Notes: generated by a model not told the origin, from the sequence alone. Positions 1-9,144 are shown, counted from the stretch's first letter. The stretch: DNA of 64,000 bases from Clostridium sp. C2-6-12 (GCF_009928485.1 NZ_JAABNP010000032.1:1-64000); one strand, 5' to 3'. A program made the numbers and translations.

Positions 1-79
1 AACGAGTAATTCTATGAATAATCAAGCTATTTTTTCATAACAGCTTAACAGATTCCTATAGTATTACTTAATTTTCTTT

Positions 80-853
80 TTATACATGTTTTCTCATGTG
101 TTTTAAAGCTGTTTTTTCTAATCTTGAAACTTGTGCCTGTGAAATTCCAATTTCATCTGCAACTTCCATTTGGGTTCTTCCATTAAAAAATCGTAAATTT
201 AATATTAATTTTTCTCTGTCAGAAAGTTTTTTCATAGCCTCCTTTATTGAAATGTTTTCAAGCCAATGTTCATCCGTATTTTTCGAATCACTTATTTGAT
301 CCATTACATATATTGCGTCTCCTCCATCATGGTAAATTGGTTCAAATAATGATACAGGATCTTGTATTGCATCTAATGCAAATACGACTTCTTCTCTTGG
401 TAGTTCAAGTTCTTTTGCAATTTGCGAAATAGTAGGTTCTTTATTATTATCTTTTATAAATCTTTCTCTCATAATCAAAGCCTTATAAGCAATGTCTCTC
501 AAAGATCTGCTTACTCTAATAGAATTATTATCTCTTAAATATCTTCTAATTTCTCCAATTATCATTGGTACTGCGTATGTTGAAAACTTGACATTTTGAG
601 ATAAATCAAAATTATCTATGGATTTCATCAATCCAATACAGCCAACCTGGAACAAATCATCTATATTTTCGCCTCTATTATTAAATCTCTGAATAACACT
701 TAATACAAGCCTCAAATTTCCTTTTATGAAGGTTTCTCTTGCACTTTTATCTCCATCTTTCATTTGAAGAAAAAGCTGTTTCTTTTCTTTCTCTTTGAGT
801 ACAGGAAGCTTCGAAGTATTAACGCCACATATTTCTACTTTGTTAATTATCAC
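80..853 (-). CDS. sigG: RNA polymerase sporulation sigma factor SigG
   Basis: Forespore-specific late sporulation sigma factor, which directs core RNA polymerase to SASP, germination and DNA-repair genes. The N-terminus (KVEICGVNTSKLP) is the near-invariant SigG signature. It is followed by sigma region 2 (FQVGCIGLMKSIDNFD, then FSTYAVPMIIGEIRR, about residues 65-105) and a C-terminal region 4 helix-turn-helix (RTQMEVADEIGISQAQVSRLEK). The frame opens at TTG 862, but AAAGGG directly abuts that codon. GTG at 853 lies 9 nt behind it and gives 257 residues, so GTG is preferred. It is the last gene of spoIIGA-sigE-sigG, 84 nt after sigE, as in Bacillus and other clostridia. Identity is very secure; only the start is inferred. 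Confidence 0.97.
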   Translation of the reverse strand: MIINKVEICGVNTSKLPVLKEKEKKQLFLQMKDGDKSARETFIKGNLRLVLSVIQRFNNRGENIDDLFQVGCIGLMKSIDNFDLSQNVKFSTYAVPMIIGEIRRYLRDNNSIRVSRSLRDIAYKALIMRERFIKDNNKEPTISQIAKELELPREEVVFALDAIQDPVSLFEPIYHDGGDAIYVMDQISDSKNTDEHWLENISIKEAMKKLSDREKLILNLRFFNGRTQMEVADEIGISQAQVSRLEKTALKHMRKHV

Positions 854-937
854 AAGTATCAACCCTTTCGAAAGTAATTATCCAATTGCTATTTATAATT
901 ATCTCCTTTAGGCAATACTTTTATACTCGAAGACAAG

Positions 938-1645
938 CTAAATCATTCTACTTATTTCTTTCTTAAGTCTCTTAATTATTTTCTTTTCTAATCTTGATAT
1001 ATAAGATTGAGATATACCAAGCATATCAGCTACTTCCTTTTGAGTTTTTTCTCTTGTTCCATTTAATCCGAATCTCAATCTTACTATTTCCTTTTCTCTT
1101 TCATTTAAACTTTTTAACGCCATGACTAAAAGCTGCTTATCAACTTCATCTTCAATTAAATTATAAACTGTATCATTTTCAGTTCCTAATATATCAGATA
1201 ATAAAAGTTCATTTCCATCCCAGTCTATATTTAAAGGTTCATAAAATGAAATTTCTGCTTTTATTTTACTATTTCTTCTTAAATACATAAGAATTTCATT
1301 TTCGATACATCTTGATGCATAAGTTGCAAGTTTTATTTTTTTTTCAGGATTAAAGGTATTTACAGCCTTTATTAATCCAATAGTTCCAACAGAAATTAAA
1401 TCTTCTACATATACTCCTGTATTTTCAAATTTTCTCGCTATATAAACTACTAATCTTAAATTCCTTTCTATTAATATGCTTCTGATTTTTTCGTCTCCAT
1501 CATTTAATTTATTTACTAATTCTTCTTCTTCATCTTTTGATAATGGTGGTGGCAATGCATCACTTCCTCCAACATAATATAAATTCTTTTTTAAAATTTT
1601 AAATCTGCTCATCAGCCTATTAAAGAACAAAATTAGTCTTTCCAT
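938..1645 (-). CDS. sigE: RNA polymerase sporulation sigma factor SigE (pro-form)
   Basis: Mother-cell early sporulation sigma factor, made as an inactive pro-protein. Residues 1 to about 28 are a hydrophobic/basic pro-peptide ending in YYVGGSDALPPPLS, the conserved stretch around the SpoIIGA processing site. Region 2 (LISVGTIGLIKAVNTFNPEK, ATYASRCIENEILMYLRR) and region 4 (KTQKEVADMLGISQSYISRLEK) follow. Of two in-frame ATGs, the one at 1651 is fused to the AGGAGG, while ATG 1645 sits 6 nt behind it, so 1645 (235 residues) is chosen. The gene overlaps the 3' end of spoIIGA by 26 nt, suggesting translational coupling of protease and substrate. Expression is probably from the promoter before spoIIGA. 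Confidence 0.97.
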   Translation of the reverse strand: MERLILFFNRLMSRFKILKKNLYYVGGSDALPPPLSKDEEEELVNKLNDGDEKIRSILIERNLRLVVYIARKFENTGVYVEDLISVGTIGLIKAVNTFNPEKKIKLATYASRCIENEILMYLRRNSKIKAEISFYEPLNIDWDGNELLLSDILGTENDTVYNLIEDEVDKQLLVMALKSLNEREKEIVRLRFGLNGTREKTQKEVADMLGISQSYISRLEKKIIKRLKKEISRMI

Positions 1646-2462
1646 ATACATCCTCCTTATATACTATTCCTCTGGATAATAATGCATTGAATTCATCTTC
1701 TCTGCTTAATGTTTGCTTACAAGGACAAATTATTGCATCAACATTTTCGTATAGATGCTTTGTATTTGTTATTTTTATGTTATTTATTCTTATTCCTCTA
1801 AGATCACCGCCATATCCTATAGAATTATAAGGTATTTTATAAGTATTATTTTCATTGAATTCTATATCCTTAATCAAATCTTCTTCAATTAAAATACATG
1901 GAAGATTAGTAATGGATTCGACCAGTTCATTTCCTGTATCTAAAAAACCTTTAAAACTATAGTGTTTTTTTTCTATTTCAAATTCAACATTGAAGTCAAA
2001 ATTCTTTATAAACAATTTTCCCTTTACATAATCTGTAATTCTACTATAAGATGCATATATAATCATTATTGACAAAATAATATATTTAATTGAGTATTTC
2101 TCAACTCTATAACTTGTACCTATACTGAATTCATATGACTTTAAAGAAAATAGAAAACATATTCCACTTAAAGTGAAGCTTATCATTAAAAAAATAGCTG
2201 CCAATTTAATTAAATTAAAAATGCTGTTCTTTCCATACACTAGCCTAACCATTATAAATACAACTGCTAGTTGAAATGGAAAGCTTGCTAATATATTAAG
2301 TTTAGGCAATATCAAAACTAGGGTATAAATCCCCCCTATAAAGCTTGAAATAATCAAATTACTAGTTTTACATTTATGTTTGATACAGTTCATTGTTAAA
2401 GTTAATAAAAAAAAATCCACTATACAGTTTTCTAAAATTAGAATATCAGCATATATTTTCAT
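1620..2462 (-). CDS. spoIIGA: Sigma-E processing peptidase SpoIIGA
   Basis: Membrane-embedded aspartic protease that cleaves pro-SigE at the sporulation septum after a signal from the forespore. The N-terminal half holds about five hydrophobic segments. The C-terminal cytoplasmic half carries FLDTGNELV, the DTGN catalytic motif of the family, and the typical CPCKQTLS segment. The frame is open to 2507, but ATG 2462 lies 7 nt behind GGAGG and starts the usual MKIYADILILEN sequence, giving 280 residues. First gene of the sigma operon. A possible Spo0A-type promoter lies just upstream. Family assignment is firm. Confidence 0.95.
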   Translation of the reverse strand: MKIYADILILENCIVDFFLLTLTMNCIKHKCKTSNLIISSFIGGIYTLVLILPKLNILASFPFQLAVVFIMVRLVYGKNSIFNLIKLAAIFLMISFTLSGICFLFSLKSYEFSIGTSYRVEKYSIKYIILSIMIIYASYSRITDYVKGKLFIKNFDFNVEFEIEKKHYSFKGFLDTGNELVESITNLPCILIEEDLIKDIEFNENNTYKIPYNSIGYGGDLRGIRINNIKITNTKHLYENVDAIICPCKQTLSREDEFNALLSRGIVYKEDVYGKTNFVL

Positions 2463-2490
2463 CTTAACGCCTCCAATCTGTATGGCTTTT

Positions 2491-2524
2491 ATTATATACT
2501 CCTTCATTTCAAAAATTTGTCACA
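2491..2524 (-). promoter_or_regulatory. Candidate spoIIG promoter with a Spo0A-like box
   Basis: TATAAT reads on the minus strand at 2496-2491, about 30 bp before the spoIIGA start. The plus-strand sequence TTTGTCACA at 2516-2524 resembles a Spo0A box (core TGTCGAA, 5 of 7) and covers the place of a -35 element, which is otherwise poor. In Bacillus the spoIIG promoter has the same design. The match is weak, so this is an inference. Confidence 0.35.
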
Positions 2525-2674
2525 ATCACATTTTATAGCTTTACTTTTTTTATTAATCTTTTTACATTTACTTACACTATATTTTTATGTTTACTTTTTT
2601 ACATTTAAAACCAACTTATTATATAAAAATAAATTCTATTATCTTATATAAATTTGCTAAAAATAGTAATAACA

Positions 2675-2730
2675 AAATAGGATGGAAACTTGTTATAAGA
2701 ATATCCCTCAAACAAATTTCCATCCTATTT
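2675..2730 (-). terminator. Hairpin terminator after ftsZ
   Basis: Two 20-nt arms, 2675-2694 and 2711-2730, pair with one mismatch around a 16-nt loop. The core is AATAGGATGGAAA / TTTCCATCCTATT. It starts 20 nt after the ftsZ stop and is followed on the minus strand by a T-rich stretch. It separates ftsZ from spoIIGA. Confidence 0.75.
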
Positions 2731-2750
2731 ATTAAATTTACATTTTTATA

Positions 2751-3884
2751 TTAATGTCTCTTTTGTCTTCTTAAGAAAACTGGTATATCTAAATCATCTT
2801 CTTCAAAGCTGCTAGATGTTGTTTCAGGCTCTTTAACATCTACTGCTGCTTCTGGTTCCTCTTTAACTTTTTCTTGAACTTGTGGTTTTTTAAGTTCTTC
2901 CACCATTGAGTTCATTGAAACTTTATTATTTTCACTCTCAAATCCAGTTGCTATAACTGTAATCCTAATTTCTTCAGTAAGAGTTTCATCTATTACCGCT
3001 CCAACAATTATATTTGCATCTGGATCAACTGCTTCACGAACAACATCTGCTGCATCATACACTTCTAATGCTCCAAGATCTGCTCCACCAGTAAAGTTTA
3101 TAATAACATCTGTAGCACCATCTATTGATGTTTCTAAAAGTGGAGATGATATTGCCTGCTTAACAGCATCTTGTGTTCTAGTATCACCTTTACCAAAGCC
3201 AACACCCATATGAGCTAATCCTTTATTAAGCATAACTGCCTTTATATCTGCAAAGTCAGCGTTAATTACACCAGTTATTGTAATCAAGTCTGAAATTGCC
3301 TGTACACCTTGTCTTAATACTTCATCAGCTAATTTAAATGAATCCAATAGAGTTGTTTTCTTATCAGCCATATTAAGTAATCTTTCATTTGGTATAATAA
3401 CTAGAGTATCAACCTTTTCTTTTAATGTAGCAATACCCATTTCAGCATGTCTCATTCTCCTTTTTCCTTCAAAAGGGAATGGTTTTGTAACCACACCTAC
3501 AGTTAAAATGTCCATAGCTTTAGCTATTTCTGCAACGATTGGAGCTGCACCTGTTCCAGTACCGCCTCCCATACCAGCAGTAATAAATACCATATTAGCG
3601 CCTTTAATAGCAGCAGTAATTTCCTCTCTGCTTTCTTCAGCTGCCTTTCTTCCAATTTCAGGGTTTGCACCAGCACCTAACCCTTTTGTTAACTTTTCCC
3701 CTATTTGAATTTTATGATTAGCATTAGAAAGCATTAATGCTTGCTTATCTGTATTTATTGCAATAAACTCAACATTCTTTAATCCTTCAACTATCATCCT
3801 ATTTACGGCATTACTTCCACCGCCGCCGCAACCAATTACTTTTATATTGGTTAATTCTTGCATATCTGTTTCAAAATCTAACAA
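2751..3884 (-). CDS. ftsZ: Cell division protein FtsZ
   Basis: Tubulin-like GTPase that forms the division Z-ring and, in spore formers, the polar septum. The nucleotide-binding segment GCGGGGSNAVNRM and the tubulin signature GGGTGTGAAP are both present, with NADFAD (T7 loop) in the C-terminal half. A charged, variable linker (VKEEPEAAVDVKEPE) leads to the C-terminal peptide DLDIPVFLRRQ, which binds FtsA and other partners. The start is TTG 3884, 7 nt behind AAGGGGAGG; the next in-frame ATG would remove conserved sequence. 377 residues, normal length. It follows ftsA by 14 nt, so the two are co-transcribed. Confidence 0.98.
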   Translation of the reverse strand: MLDFETDMQELTNIKVIGCGGGGSNAVNRMIVEGLKNVEFIAINTDKQALMLSNANHKIQIGEKLTKGLGAGANPEIGRKAAEESREEITAAIKGANMVFITAGMGGGTGTGAAPIVAEIAKAMDILTVGVVTKPFPFEGKRRMRHAEMGIATLKEKVDTLVIIPNERLLNMADKKTTLLDSFKLADEVLRQGVQAISDLITITGVINADFADIKAVMLNKGLAHMGVGFGKGDTRTQDAVKQAISSPLLETSIDGATDVIINFTGGADLGALEVYDAADVVREAVDPDANIIVGAVIDETLTEEIRITVIATGFESENNKVSMNSMVEELKKPQVQEKVKEEPEAAVDVKEPETTSSSFEEDDLDIPVFLRRQKRH

Positions 3885-3898
3885 AACAATTCCTCCCC

Positions 3899-5143
3899 TT
3901 AAAAAATCTTATCAAAAAAACCTTTCACTTTTTTTAGAATATGATTTTCACTTTTATTATTGTGTAAATATTCATTATTTATTTCATTATTTTTATTAGT
4001 TAGAACTACGTTTTTATCTTCTAATAAAATTAATCTATCATATACTTCTTTCGCAATTGCTAATGAAGTTATATTTTCTGAATTTTTTATCCCCAAATCA
4101 TTTTTTCTTATAACTTTTGTTTTTATCTTAAAAATTTTACGAATGATTTCACTTATATCCTCGAAATAAGTTACACCATCTCCATATAGAATTATACTAC
4201 AAATTCTATCATAATGACCAGTGTTTTTTAATTTTGCGTTAATATGATTTAATATTTCTTCTATCCTAGCATTTGCTACCTCATAGAATAGTTTTTTAGA
4301 CACTTTAGTTGTACCTACTTCTATTTCATCCTGAAGAGAATTATCTAAGTATAAAGCTTTATAATTGCTAGAATAAATCTTTTTCATATTATCAGCTTCT
4401 AAGAAAGAAAACTCACCACAAATAGCTATATCATTACTTATATTATTACCACCTATTAGTACATTTGCCAATTCCTTTACGACACCATTACTAAATAACG
4501 CTATATCAGTAATACCTGCTCCAATATCAACTAAAGCTATGTTTCCTATTGAATTTTTTTCACTTAAAAACACTTGTTTTCCAACTAATATATTTAACTT
4601 AATAAATTCAATTTTATATTTAGTTTCTTTAAAAAGCTCATAATATTTTTCAATTTCTTTTGTTTCTGCTATTACCAATGTAAGATTAAGTTCAAGCCTT
4701 CTACCTTTCCAGTTAATTATATCTTTATGTACTACAACACCATCTAAAATATAAAAATTTATCAATATATCTATAATTGATTCATCGCTTCTTATAGTAA
4801 TACTTTTTTTTCCCATTTTTAGTGCTTTTCTTATCTCTTCACTAGTAACCTTTTCTTCACTTAGATCAATTGCAACCGTTGTTTCTGAAATTCTAACTTT
4901 ATTTGAAGAAATTCCAATAGCAACATCCTTAATTTCTTTTTTAGCTTTTTCCTCCAATTCACTTAACAAACTTACGACCGCTTCTCTGCATTTTTCAATA
5001 TCAGTTAATAATCCCTTTTCCATTCCAGCTGACTTACAAGATTTTACGCCTAATATTTCCAGATCTTCTTTACCTTTAAAAGCTAAAGTCGCAGACAACT
5101 TCTTACTTCCAAAATCTATGGATGTAATTATATCTTGTTGCAT
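3899..5143 (-). CDS. ftsA: Cell division protein FtsA
   Basis: Actin-fold ATPase that tethers FtsZ filaments to the membrane. ITSIDFGSKKLSA is the phosphate-1 motif and IALVDIGAGITDIALF the phosphate-2 motif. Between them is a divergent subdomain with the SHS2-like place of FtsA. The C-terminus (HILKKVKGFFDKIF) is a basic amphipathic helix, the membrane-targeting sequence expected of FtsA. 414 residues, normal length. Sequence divergence from Bacillus FtsA is visible, as usual in clostridia; position directly before ftsZ and the terminal helix settle the call. Confidence 0.9.
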   Translation of the reverse strand: MQQDIITSIDFGSKKLSATLAFKGKEDLEILGVKSCKSAGMEKGLLTDIEKCREAVVSLLSELEEKAKKEIKDVAIGISSNKVRISETTVAIDLSEEKVTSEEIRKALKMGKKSITIRSDESIIDILINFYILDGVVVHKDIINWKGRRLELNLTLVIAETKEIEKYYELFKETKYKIEFIKLNILVGKQVFLSEKNSIGNIALVDIGAGITDIALFSNGVVKELANVLIGGNNISNDIAICGEFSFLEADNMKKIYSSNYKALYLDNSLQDEIEVGTTKVSKKLFYEVANARIEEILNHINAKLKNTGHYDRICSIILYGDGVTYFEDISEIIRKIFKIKTKVIRKNDLGIKNSENITSLAIAKEVYDRLILLEDKNVVLTNKNNEINNEYLHNNKSENHILKKVKGFFDKIF

Positions 5144-5312
5144 AATTAATCTTCCCTTCTATATTGAAAAAAATCTACCAATTGCATTATATTCAACATA
5201 TCTCTTAAAAATCCTCTTTTAATTTATATATTTTTTCATAATTTATTATTTTTTATTCATCCTTCATAATTACTTAATAAAACAATATAATAGTTATTGA
5301 AATATTTTTATA

Positions 5313-5350
5313 AAAATAAGGGTACTATTTTGAAATAGCACCCTTATTTT
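5313..5350 (-). terminator. Terminator after sigK
   Basis: Arms 5313-5330 and 5333-5350 pair over 18 bp with one mismatch around a 2-nt centre (AATAAGGGT / ACCCTTATT at the base). A-rich sequence before it on the plus strand becomes a U-rich tail on the minus strand. It lies 40 nt after the sigK stop and isolates sigK from ftsA. Confidence 0.75.
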
Positions 5351-5390
5351 AACTATGTGAAAACTTTTAATTTTTTGCACGTAAATCTCC

Positions 5391-6074
5391 TTAATTTTTT
5401 GTAAGTAGCTCTTTTCTAAGCTTTTTTAAAGCCTTCTTTTCTATTCTTGATACATATGAACGTGAAATTCCTAAGTTTACAGCTATTTCTCTCTGAGTTT
5501 TACATTTACCGTCTATTAATCCATAACGCATAATTAAAATAGCACTTTCACGTTTACTTAATGATTCAACTAGTTTTTTATATAAAGCTCTTATTTGTAA
5601 GTTGCTTTCAACTTTTTCTAAAACACAATCCTTCTCACTACTTAATATATCAAGTAAACAGAATTCATTTCCCTCCTTATCAACTCCAATCGGATCTTGA
5701 AGATAGACCTCACTTTTTTGCTTTTTATTGTTTCTAAACAGCATTAGAATTTCGTTTTCTATACATCTTGAAGCATAAGTAGCCAATCTTGTACCCTTGC
5801 TAGAATCAAATGAGTCAATAGCTTTTATTAATCCTACAGTTCCAATTGAAATTAATTCATCTACATCCTTATTGGGAAATGAGTATTTTTTTACTATGTG
5901 GGCCACCAATCTTAAGTTTCTCTCAATTAAAACGCTTTTTGCAGCCTTATCTCCCTCTTTAAATTTCTTTAAATACATTTGTTCTTCAGTTTCATCTAAA
6001 GGCATTGGAAATGTATTACTGTTTGTTACATACCCTGTAAGAAAAAGTGAATTCAATATTAAGTCTATAAACAC
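5391..6074 (-). CDS. sigK: RNA polymerase sporulation sigma factor SigK (pro-form)
   Basis: Late mother-cell sigma factor; in some clostridia it also acts early. A short hydrophobic pro-peptide (VFIDLILNSLFLTGYV) precedes NTFPMPLDETEE, which resembles the pro-SigK processing region. Region 2 (LISIGTVGLIKAIDSFDSSKG, LATYASRCIENEILM) and region 4 (KTQREIAVNLGISRSYVSRIEK) are complete, and the coding sequence is continuous with no skin-type insertion. The first ATG (6089) overlaps the ribosome binding site itself; GGAGG is followed after 6 nt by GTG 6074, giving 227 residues. Monocistronic by its own terminator. Confidence 0.95.
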   Translation of the reverse strand: MFIDLILNSLFLTGYVTNSNTFPMPLDETEEQMYLKKFKEGDKAAKSVLIERNLRLVAHIVKKYSFPNKDVDELISIGTVGLIKAIDSFDSSKGTRLATYASRCIENEILMLFRNNKKQKSEVYLQDPIGVDKEGNEFCLLDILSSEKDCVLEKVESNLQIRALYKKLVESLSKRESAILIMRYGLIDGKCKTQREIAVNLGISRSYVSRIEKKALKKLRKELLTKN

Positions 6075-6253
6075 CTTTTTCCTCCACATCAGTGCTTGCT
6101 ATTATAATATGTTTATTTTTCCGAAAAGTTGCTTAAGCATTTTTATTTTTTTATTTTTATTAATTTCTTTATTAAAATATATAAGTTTTAACATTAAAAT
6201 ATATATTGAAAAAATATTAGACTTTCCCCGTCGCCTCATCATTCTTAACTGAT

Positions 6254-7897
6254 CTAGTCTCTCATATTTAACTTTTTAACTATATCTTTAAAAATAGGAG
6301 CTGCTGTATCACCGCCTCCTAACTTTTCATTATCAGTTCCATCTGAAGATTTTATATTTGGGGTAAATACCACCATAGTATATTTCTTTTCTCCTATATC
6401 AAAAAAACCAGCAAACCACCCATGTGTTTGTTTTTCACTACCAGTTGACGAGCCCGTTTTCCCTCCTATATCTAGATCTCCTATATAGGCTTTTATTCCC
6501 GTTCCATTTATTATAACCTGCCTCATAGAATTCTTAACTAATTTTGCTGTTGTTTCACTATAAACCCTTTGTTTATTAGTTTTAAATTCTTTAATTATCC
6601 CACCATCCTTATCTAAAACATCTTCTACTATATAAGGTTTTATATATACACCGTTGTTAGTTATAGTATTTATAGCTCCTAGCATTTGAACTGGAGTTAC
6701 ATTCATACATTGTCCTATAGAAATATTATTCATCCCTGATTCTTTAAGTGGTTTAACTCCTTTGGCTTCATTTCTACTTCCACCTTTAAAATTTAATACT
6801 CTATCATATAAACCTAACTTTTCTGAATACTCCATTAGCTTTTCATATCCCACCTTTGATCCTATCTCCGCAAATATATCGTTGCAAGATTTTGCAAAGG
6901 CCTGCTCTACAGATAATCTTCCATGTACTTCCTTGCATATCTTTCCGTTACACGTAAAAGTGTTATTTATATTCATTAATCCCATATCTAAGGCTGCACC
7001 AAGTGTAATTACCTTATAAATAGAACCAGGTTCATATCCTATTTGTTGTATCCCAAGATTTATATTAGCTGCACTCTCATCTTTTTGAACCATAGCTCTT
7101 ATTTTCCCAGTATCAGCTTCCATTATAGTTATACCAACATTAGTTAAATATGAATATTCTTCTTTATCTAATATGCCTCTTACCTTATCTTCAATTTCTT
7201 TATCTATAGTTAATTGTAAATTCCTATTTTGATCACTTATATTTAATAACTGTTTTACATAAACTGCTCTACTATCTAAATAAAATTCACCTTTAGGTTT
7301 TTCATTATCTTTAAAATAATTATATAGTTCTCCTTCAAGAGATTCTGCCTCATGTTCTTCATCTAATACTTTAGAAAACATACTTGGTACGCTCCAAGCT
7401 TTTTTTGTATCCGTTTCATTTGAAATATAGGTATATATACCTTTAATATTTTTAAGATTATTTATTTTATTGTACGAGCCTTCTGATATATTGTAGTATA
7501 TCTTACCACCCTGTTTCATAACTTCAGTATAATTAAAATCAGGATTTTCAGACTTCATTATAAAGTTTAAAGCCATCAAGTCTTCTAGCGTTTCTTCATA
7601 ATTATTTAAACTGAAGGGCTTAGTATCTATTACAAGCACGTATTTTTGTTCGTATTTCATCAAATCATTACCATTAGTATCTAAAATCTTATAGTTCATA
7701 TTACTAACATTTTCTTCTTGATGATTTTGATAAGAACTTTGGACTTTTTCAGATGGATATATTTGCAAAACATATAATCTTACGGTTAATGCCATCATGA
7801 TTGTTATAAATATAGCTAAAATCTGTAATATTCTTTTATTCCTGTTAAACTTTTCAGTAAAAATAAAAAACACCTCCTTTTGGTTAATTATTCCCAA
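6254..7897 (-). CDS. Class B penicillin-binding protein (SpoVD/PBP2-type transpeptidase)
   Basis: Peptidoglycan DD-transpeptidase anchored by one N-terminal membrane segment (about residues 23-43, ILAIFITIMMALTV). A dimerisation-type domain follows. The penicillin-binding domain has the three active-site motifs: SxxK in EPGSIYKVI (about residue 290), SxN in KSCNDIF, and KTG in GGKTGSSTG. No PASTA domain is present, so a SpoVD assignment is not certain. The gene lies 24 bp after trhP. The start is unclear: the maximal frame opens at TTG 7897 with no ribosome binding site. The strong AAAGGAGGTG at 7880-7871 is followed after 8 nt by ATT 7864, which would start MFTEKFNRNKRIL. GTG 7873 lies inside that site. 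Confidence 0.9.
   Translation of the reverse strand: MGIINQKEVFFIFTEKFNRNKRILQILAIFITIMMALTVRLYVLQIYPSEKVQSSYQNHQEENVSNMNYKILDTNGNDLMKYEQKYVLVIDTKPFSLNNYEETLEDLMALNFIMKSENPDFNYTEVMKQGGKIYYNISEGSYNKINNLKNIKGIYTYISNETDTKKAWSVPSMFSKVLDEEHEAESLEGELYNYFKDNEKPKGEFYLDSRAVYVKQLLNISDQNRNLQLTIDKEIEDKVRGILDKEEYSYLTNVGITIMEADTGKIRAMVQKDESAANINLGIQQIGYEPGSIYKVITLGAALDMGLMNINNTFTCNGKICKEVHGRLSVEQAFAKSCNDIFAEIGSKVGYEKLMEYSEKLGLYDRVLNFKGGSRNEAKGVKPLKESGMNNISIGQCMNVTPVQMLGAINTITNNGVYIKPYIVEDVLDKDGGIIKEFKTNKQRVYSETTAKLVKNSMRQVIINGTGIKAYIGDLDIGGKTGSSTGSEKQTHGWFAGFFDIGEKKYTMVVFTPNIKSSDGTDNEKLGGGDTAAPIFKDIVKKLNMRD
7871..7880 (-). promoter_or_regulatory. Ribosome binding site that points to an ATT start
   Basis: AAAGGAGGTG on the minus strand is a near-perfect Shine-Dalgarno sequence, but no ATG, GTG or TTG lies at the right distance in the penicillin-binding protein frame. 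Counting from GGAGG, the codon at 8 nt spacing is ATT (7864-7862). Confidence 0.5.
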
Positions 7898-7921
7898 AAA
7901 GGAGATATTTTATTCAAACTG

Positions 7922-9139
7922 TTATTTGTTTTTAATCAATAGGTCTTTCACTCTTAGTGGCACATCAACTTTAACTTTATATAACATTTGTGCTCTTGCA
8001 GCTGACTCTAATGCCTTACCATTTAATTCTTTCATTTCGTGAAGAACAATTTCAAAATTGTCCCCTTCTGGTCTTAAAACTTCAACTGTGTCTTCATTTA
8101 ATACTTTATTTTTTTGTTCAATAGTTGCAGTTTTTGTTTTTTCATCATATTCTCTTACAATTCCAACTATATCTGCATTTCTGATATATCCTGAATCTTC
8201 ATATACTTGTTCATTATTTTGTCCATAATAAAAACCTGTATGGTATTGTCTATGACTTACATTATTTAAATTTTCCATCCATTTTGGATCAAACTTATAA
8301 TTATCAGGGTCTTTCATATATGCATCAACAGCTTGCCTATAGGATTTAACTACAGCTGCTACATAATATAAACTTTTCATTCTTCCTTCTATTTTAAGGG
8401 AGTATACTCCTGCCTTAATAACATCATCAATATGTTCAATCATGCATAAATCTTTTGAATTCATTATATAAGTTCCATTATCATCTTCAACTACTTCGTA
8501 AAGTTCACCTGGTCTTTTCTCTTCAACTAAATGATACTTATATCTGCATGCTTGAGCACAAGCTCCTCTATTGGCATCTCTACCTGTCATATAATTAGAA
8601 AGCAGACATCTTCCTGAATAACTTATGCACATTGAACCATGAACAAAAGCTTCGATTTCGCAATCTTCTGGTAAATTATCTCTCATTTCTTTAATTTCAG
8701 TTAAGCTTAATTCCCTAGCCATAACTATTCTTTTAACACCTTGATCATACCAGAACTTAGCTGCTCTCCAGTTAACATTATTTGCTTGAGTGCTTAAATG
8801 AATTTCTAAATTTGGTGCAACTTCTCTAGCTGCTGATATTATTGCTGGATCTGATGCAATAATTGCATCTACTCCTGTTTCATATAATTCTTTTATATAA
8901 TCCTCAACGCCACTTAAATCTTCATTATGAGGGAATACATTCATAGTAACATATACTTTTCTATTTCTTTCATGGGCGTAATCTACACCCTCTTTTAATT
9001 GTTCATTTGTAAAATTATCAGCAAATGCTCTTAAATTTAATTTGCTTCCTCCTAGGTATACTGCATCAGCTCCAAAATCTATTGCTATTTTAAGCTTATC
9101 TAAATTCCCTGCTGGTGCTAAAACTTCTGGTCTTATCAT
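7922..9139 (-). CDS. trhP: tRNA 5-hydroxyuridine-forming peptidase U32 family protein (TrhP-like)
   Basis: Prephenate-dependent tRNA hydroxylase family (peptidase U32), which makes 5-hydroxyuridine at wobble U34. The N-terminal TIM-barrel segment begins PEVLAPAGNLDKLKIAI, and the U32 signature EAFVHGSMCISYSGRCLLSNY is followed by RGACAQACRYKY. These supply the cysteines expected to bind an iron-sulfur cluster. 405 residues, full length. It starts 5 bp after trmR, the enzyme that methylates the ho5U product. The same mltG-trmR-trhP order is found in Bacillus (yrrL-yrrM-yrrN/O). Bacillus has two U32 genes there; here there is one. Confidence 0.88.
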   Translation of the reverse strand: MIRPEVLAPAGNLDKLKIAIDFGADAVYLGGSKLNLRAFADNFTNEQLKEGVDYAHERNRKVYVTMNVFPHNEDLSGVEDYIKELYETGVDAIIASDPAIISAAREVAPNLEIHLSTQANNVNWRAAKFWYDQGVKRIVMARELSLTEIKEMRDNLPEDCEIEAFVHGSMCISYSGRCLLSNYMTGRDANRGACAQACRYKYHLVEEKRPGELYEVVEDDNGTYIMNSKDLCMIEHIDDVIKAGVYSLKIEGRMKSLYYVAAVVKSYRQAVDAYMKDPDNYKFDPKWMENLNNVSHRQYHTGFYYGQNNEQVYEDSGYIRNADIVGIVREYDEKTKTATIEQKNKVLNEDTVEVLRPEGDNFEIVLHEMKELNGKALESAARAQMLYKVKVDVPLRVKDLLIKNK

Positions 9140-9144
9140 TTTAT

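Noticed and set aside
1..79. Possible gene or terminator left of sigG
   Set aside because: Only AT-rich sequence with no frame, stem or motif that could be supported.
3508..3708. Alanine/proline-rich plus-strand open frame inside ftsZ
   Set aside because: A reading shadow of the conserved FtsZ glycine-rich GTP-binding region.
5391..6074. sigK interrupted by a skin-type element
   Set aside because: The coding sequence is continuous from pro-peptide to region 4, with no recombinase gene nearby.
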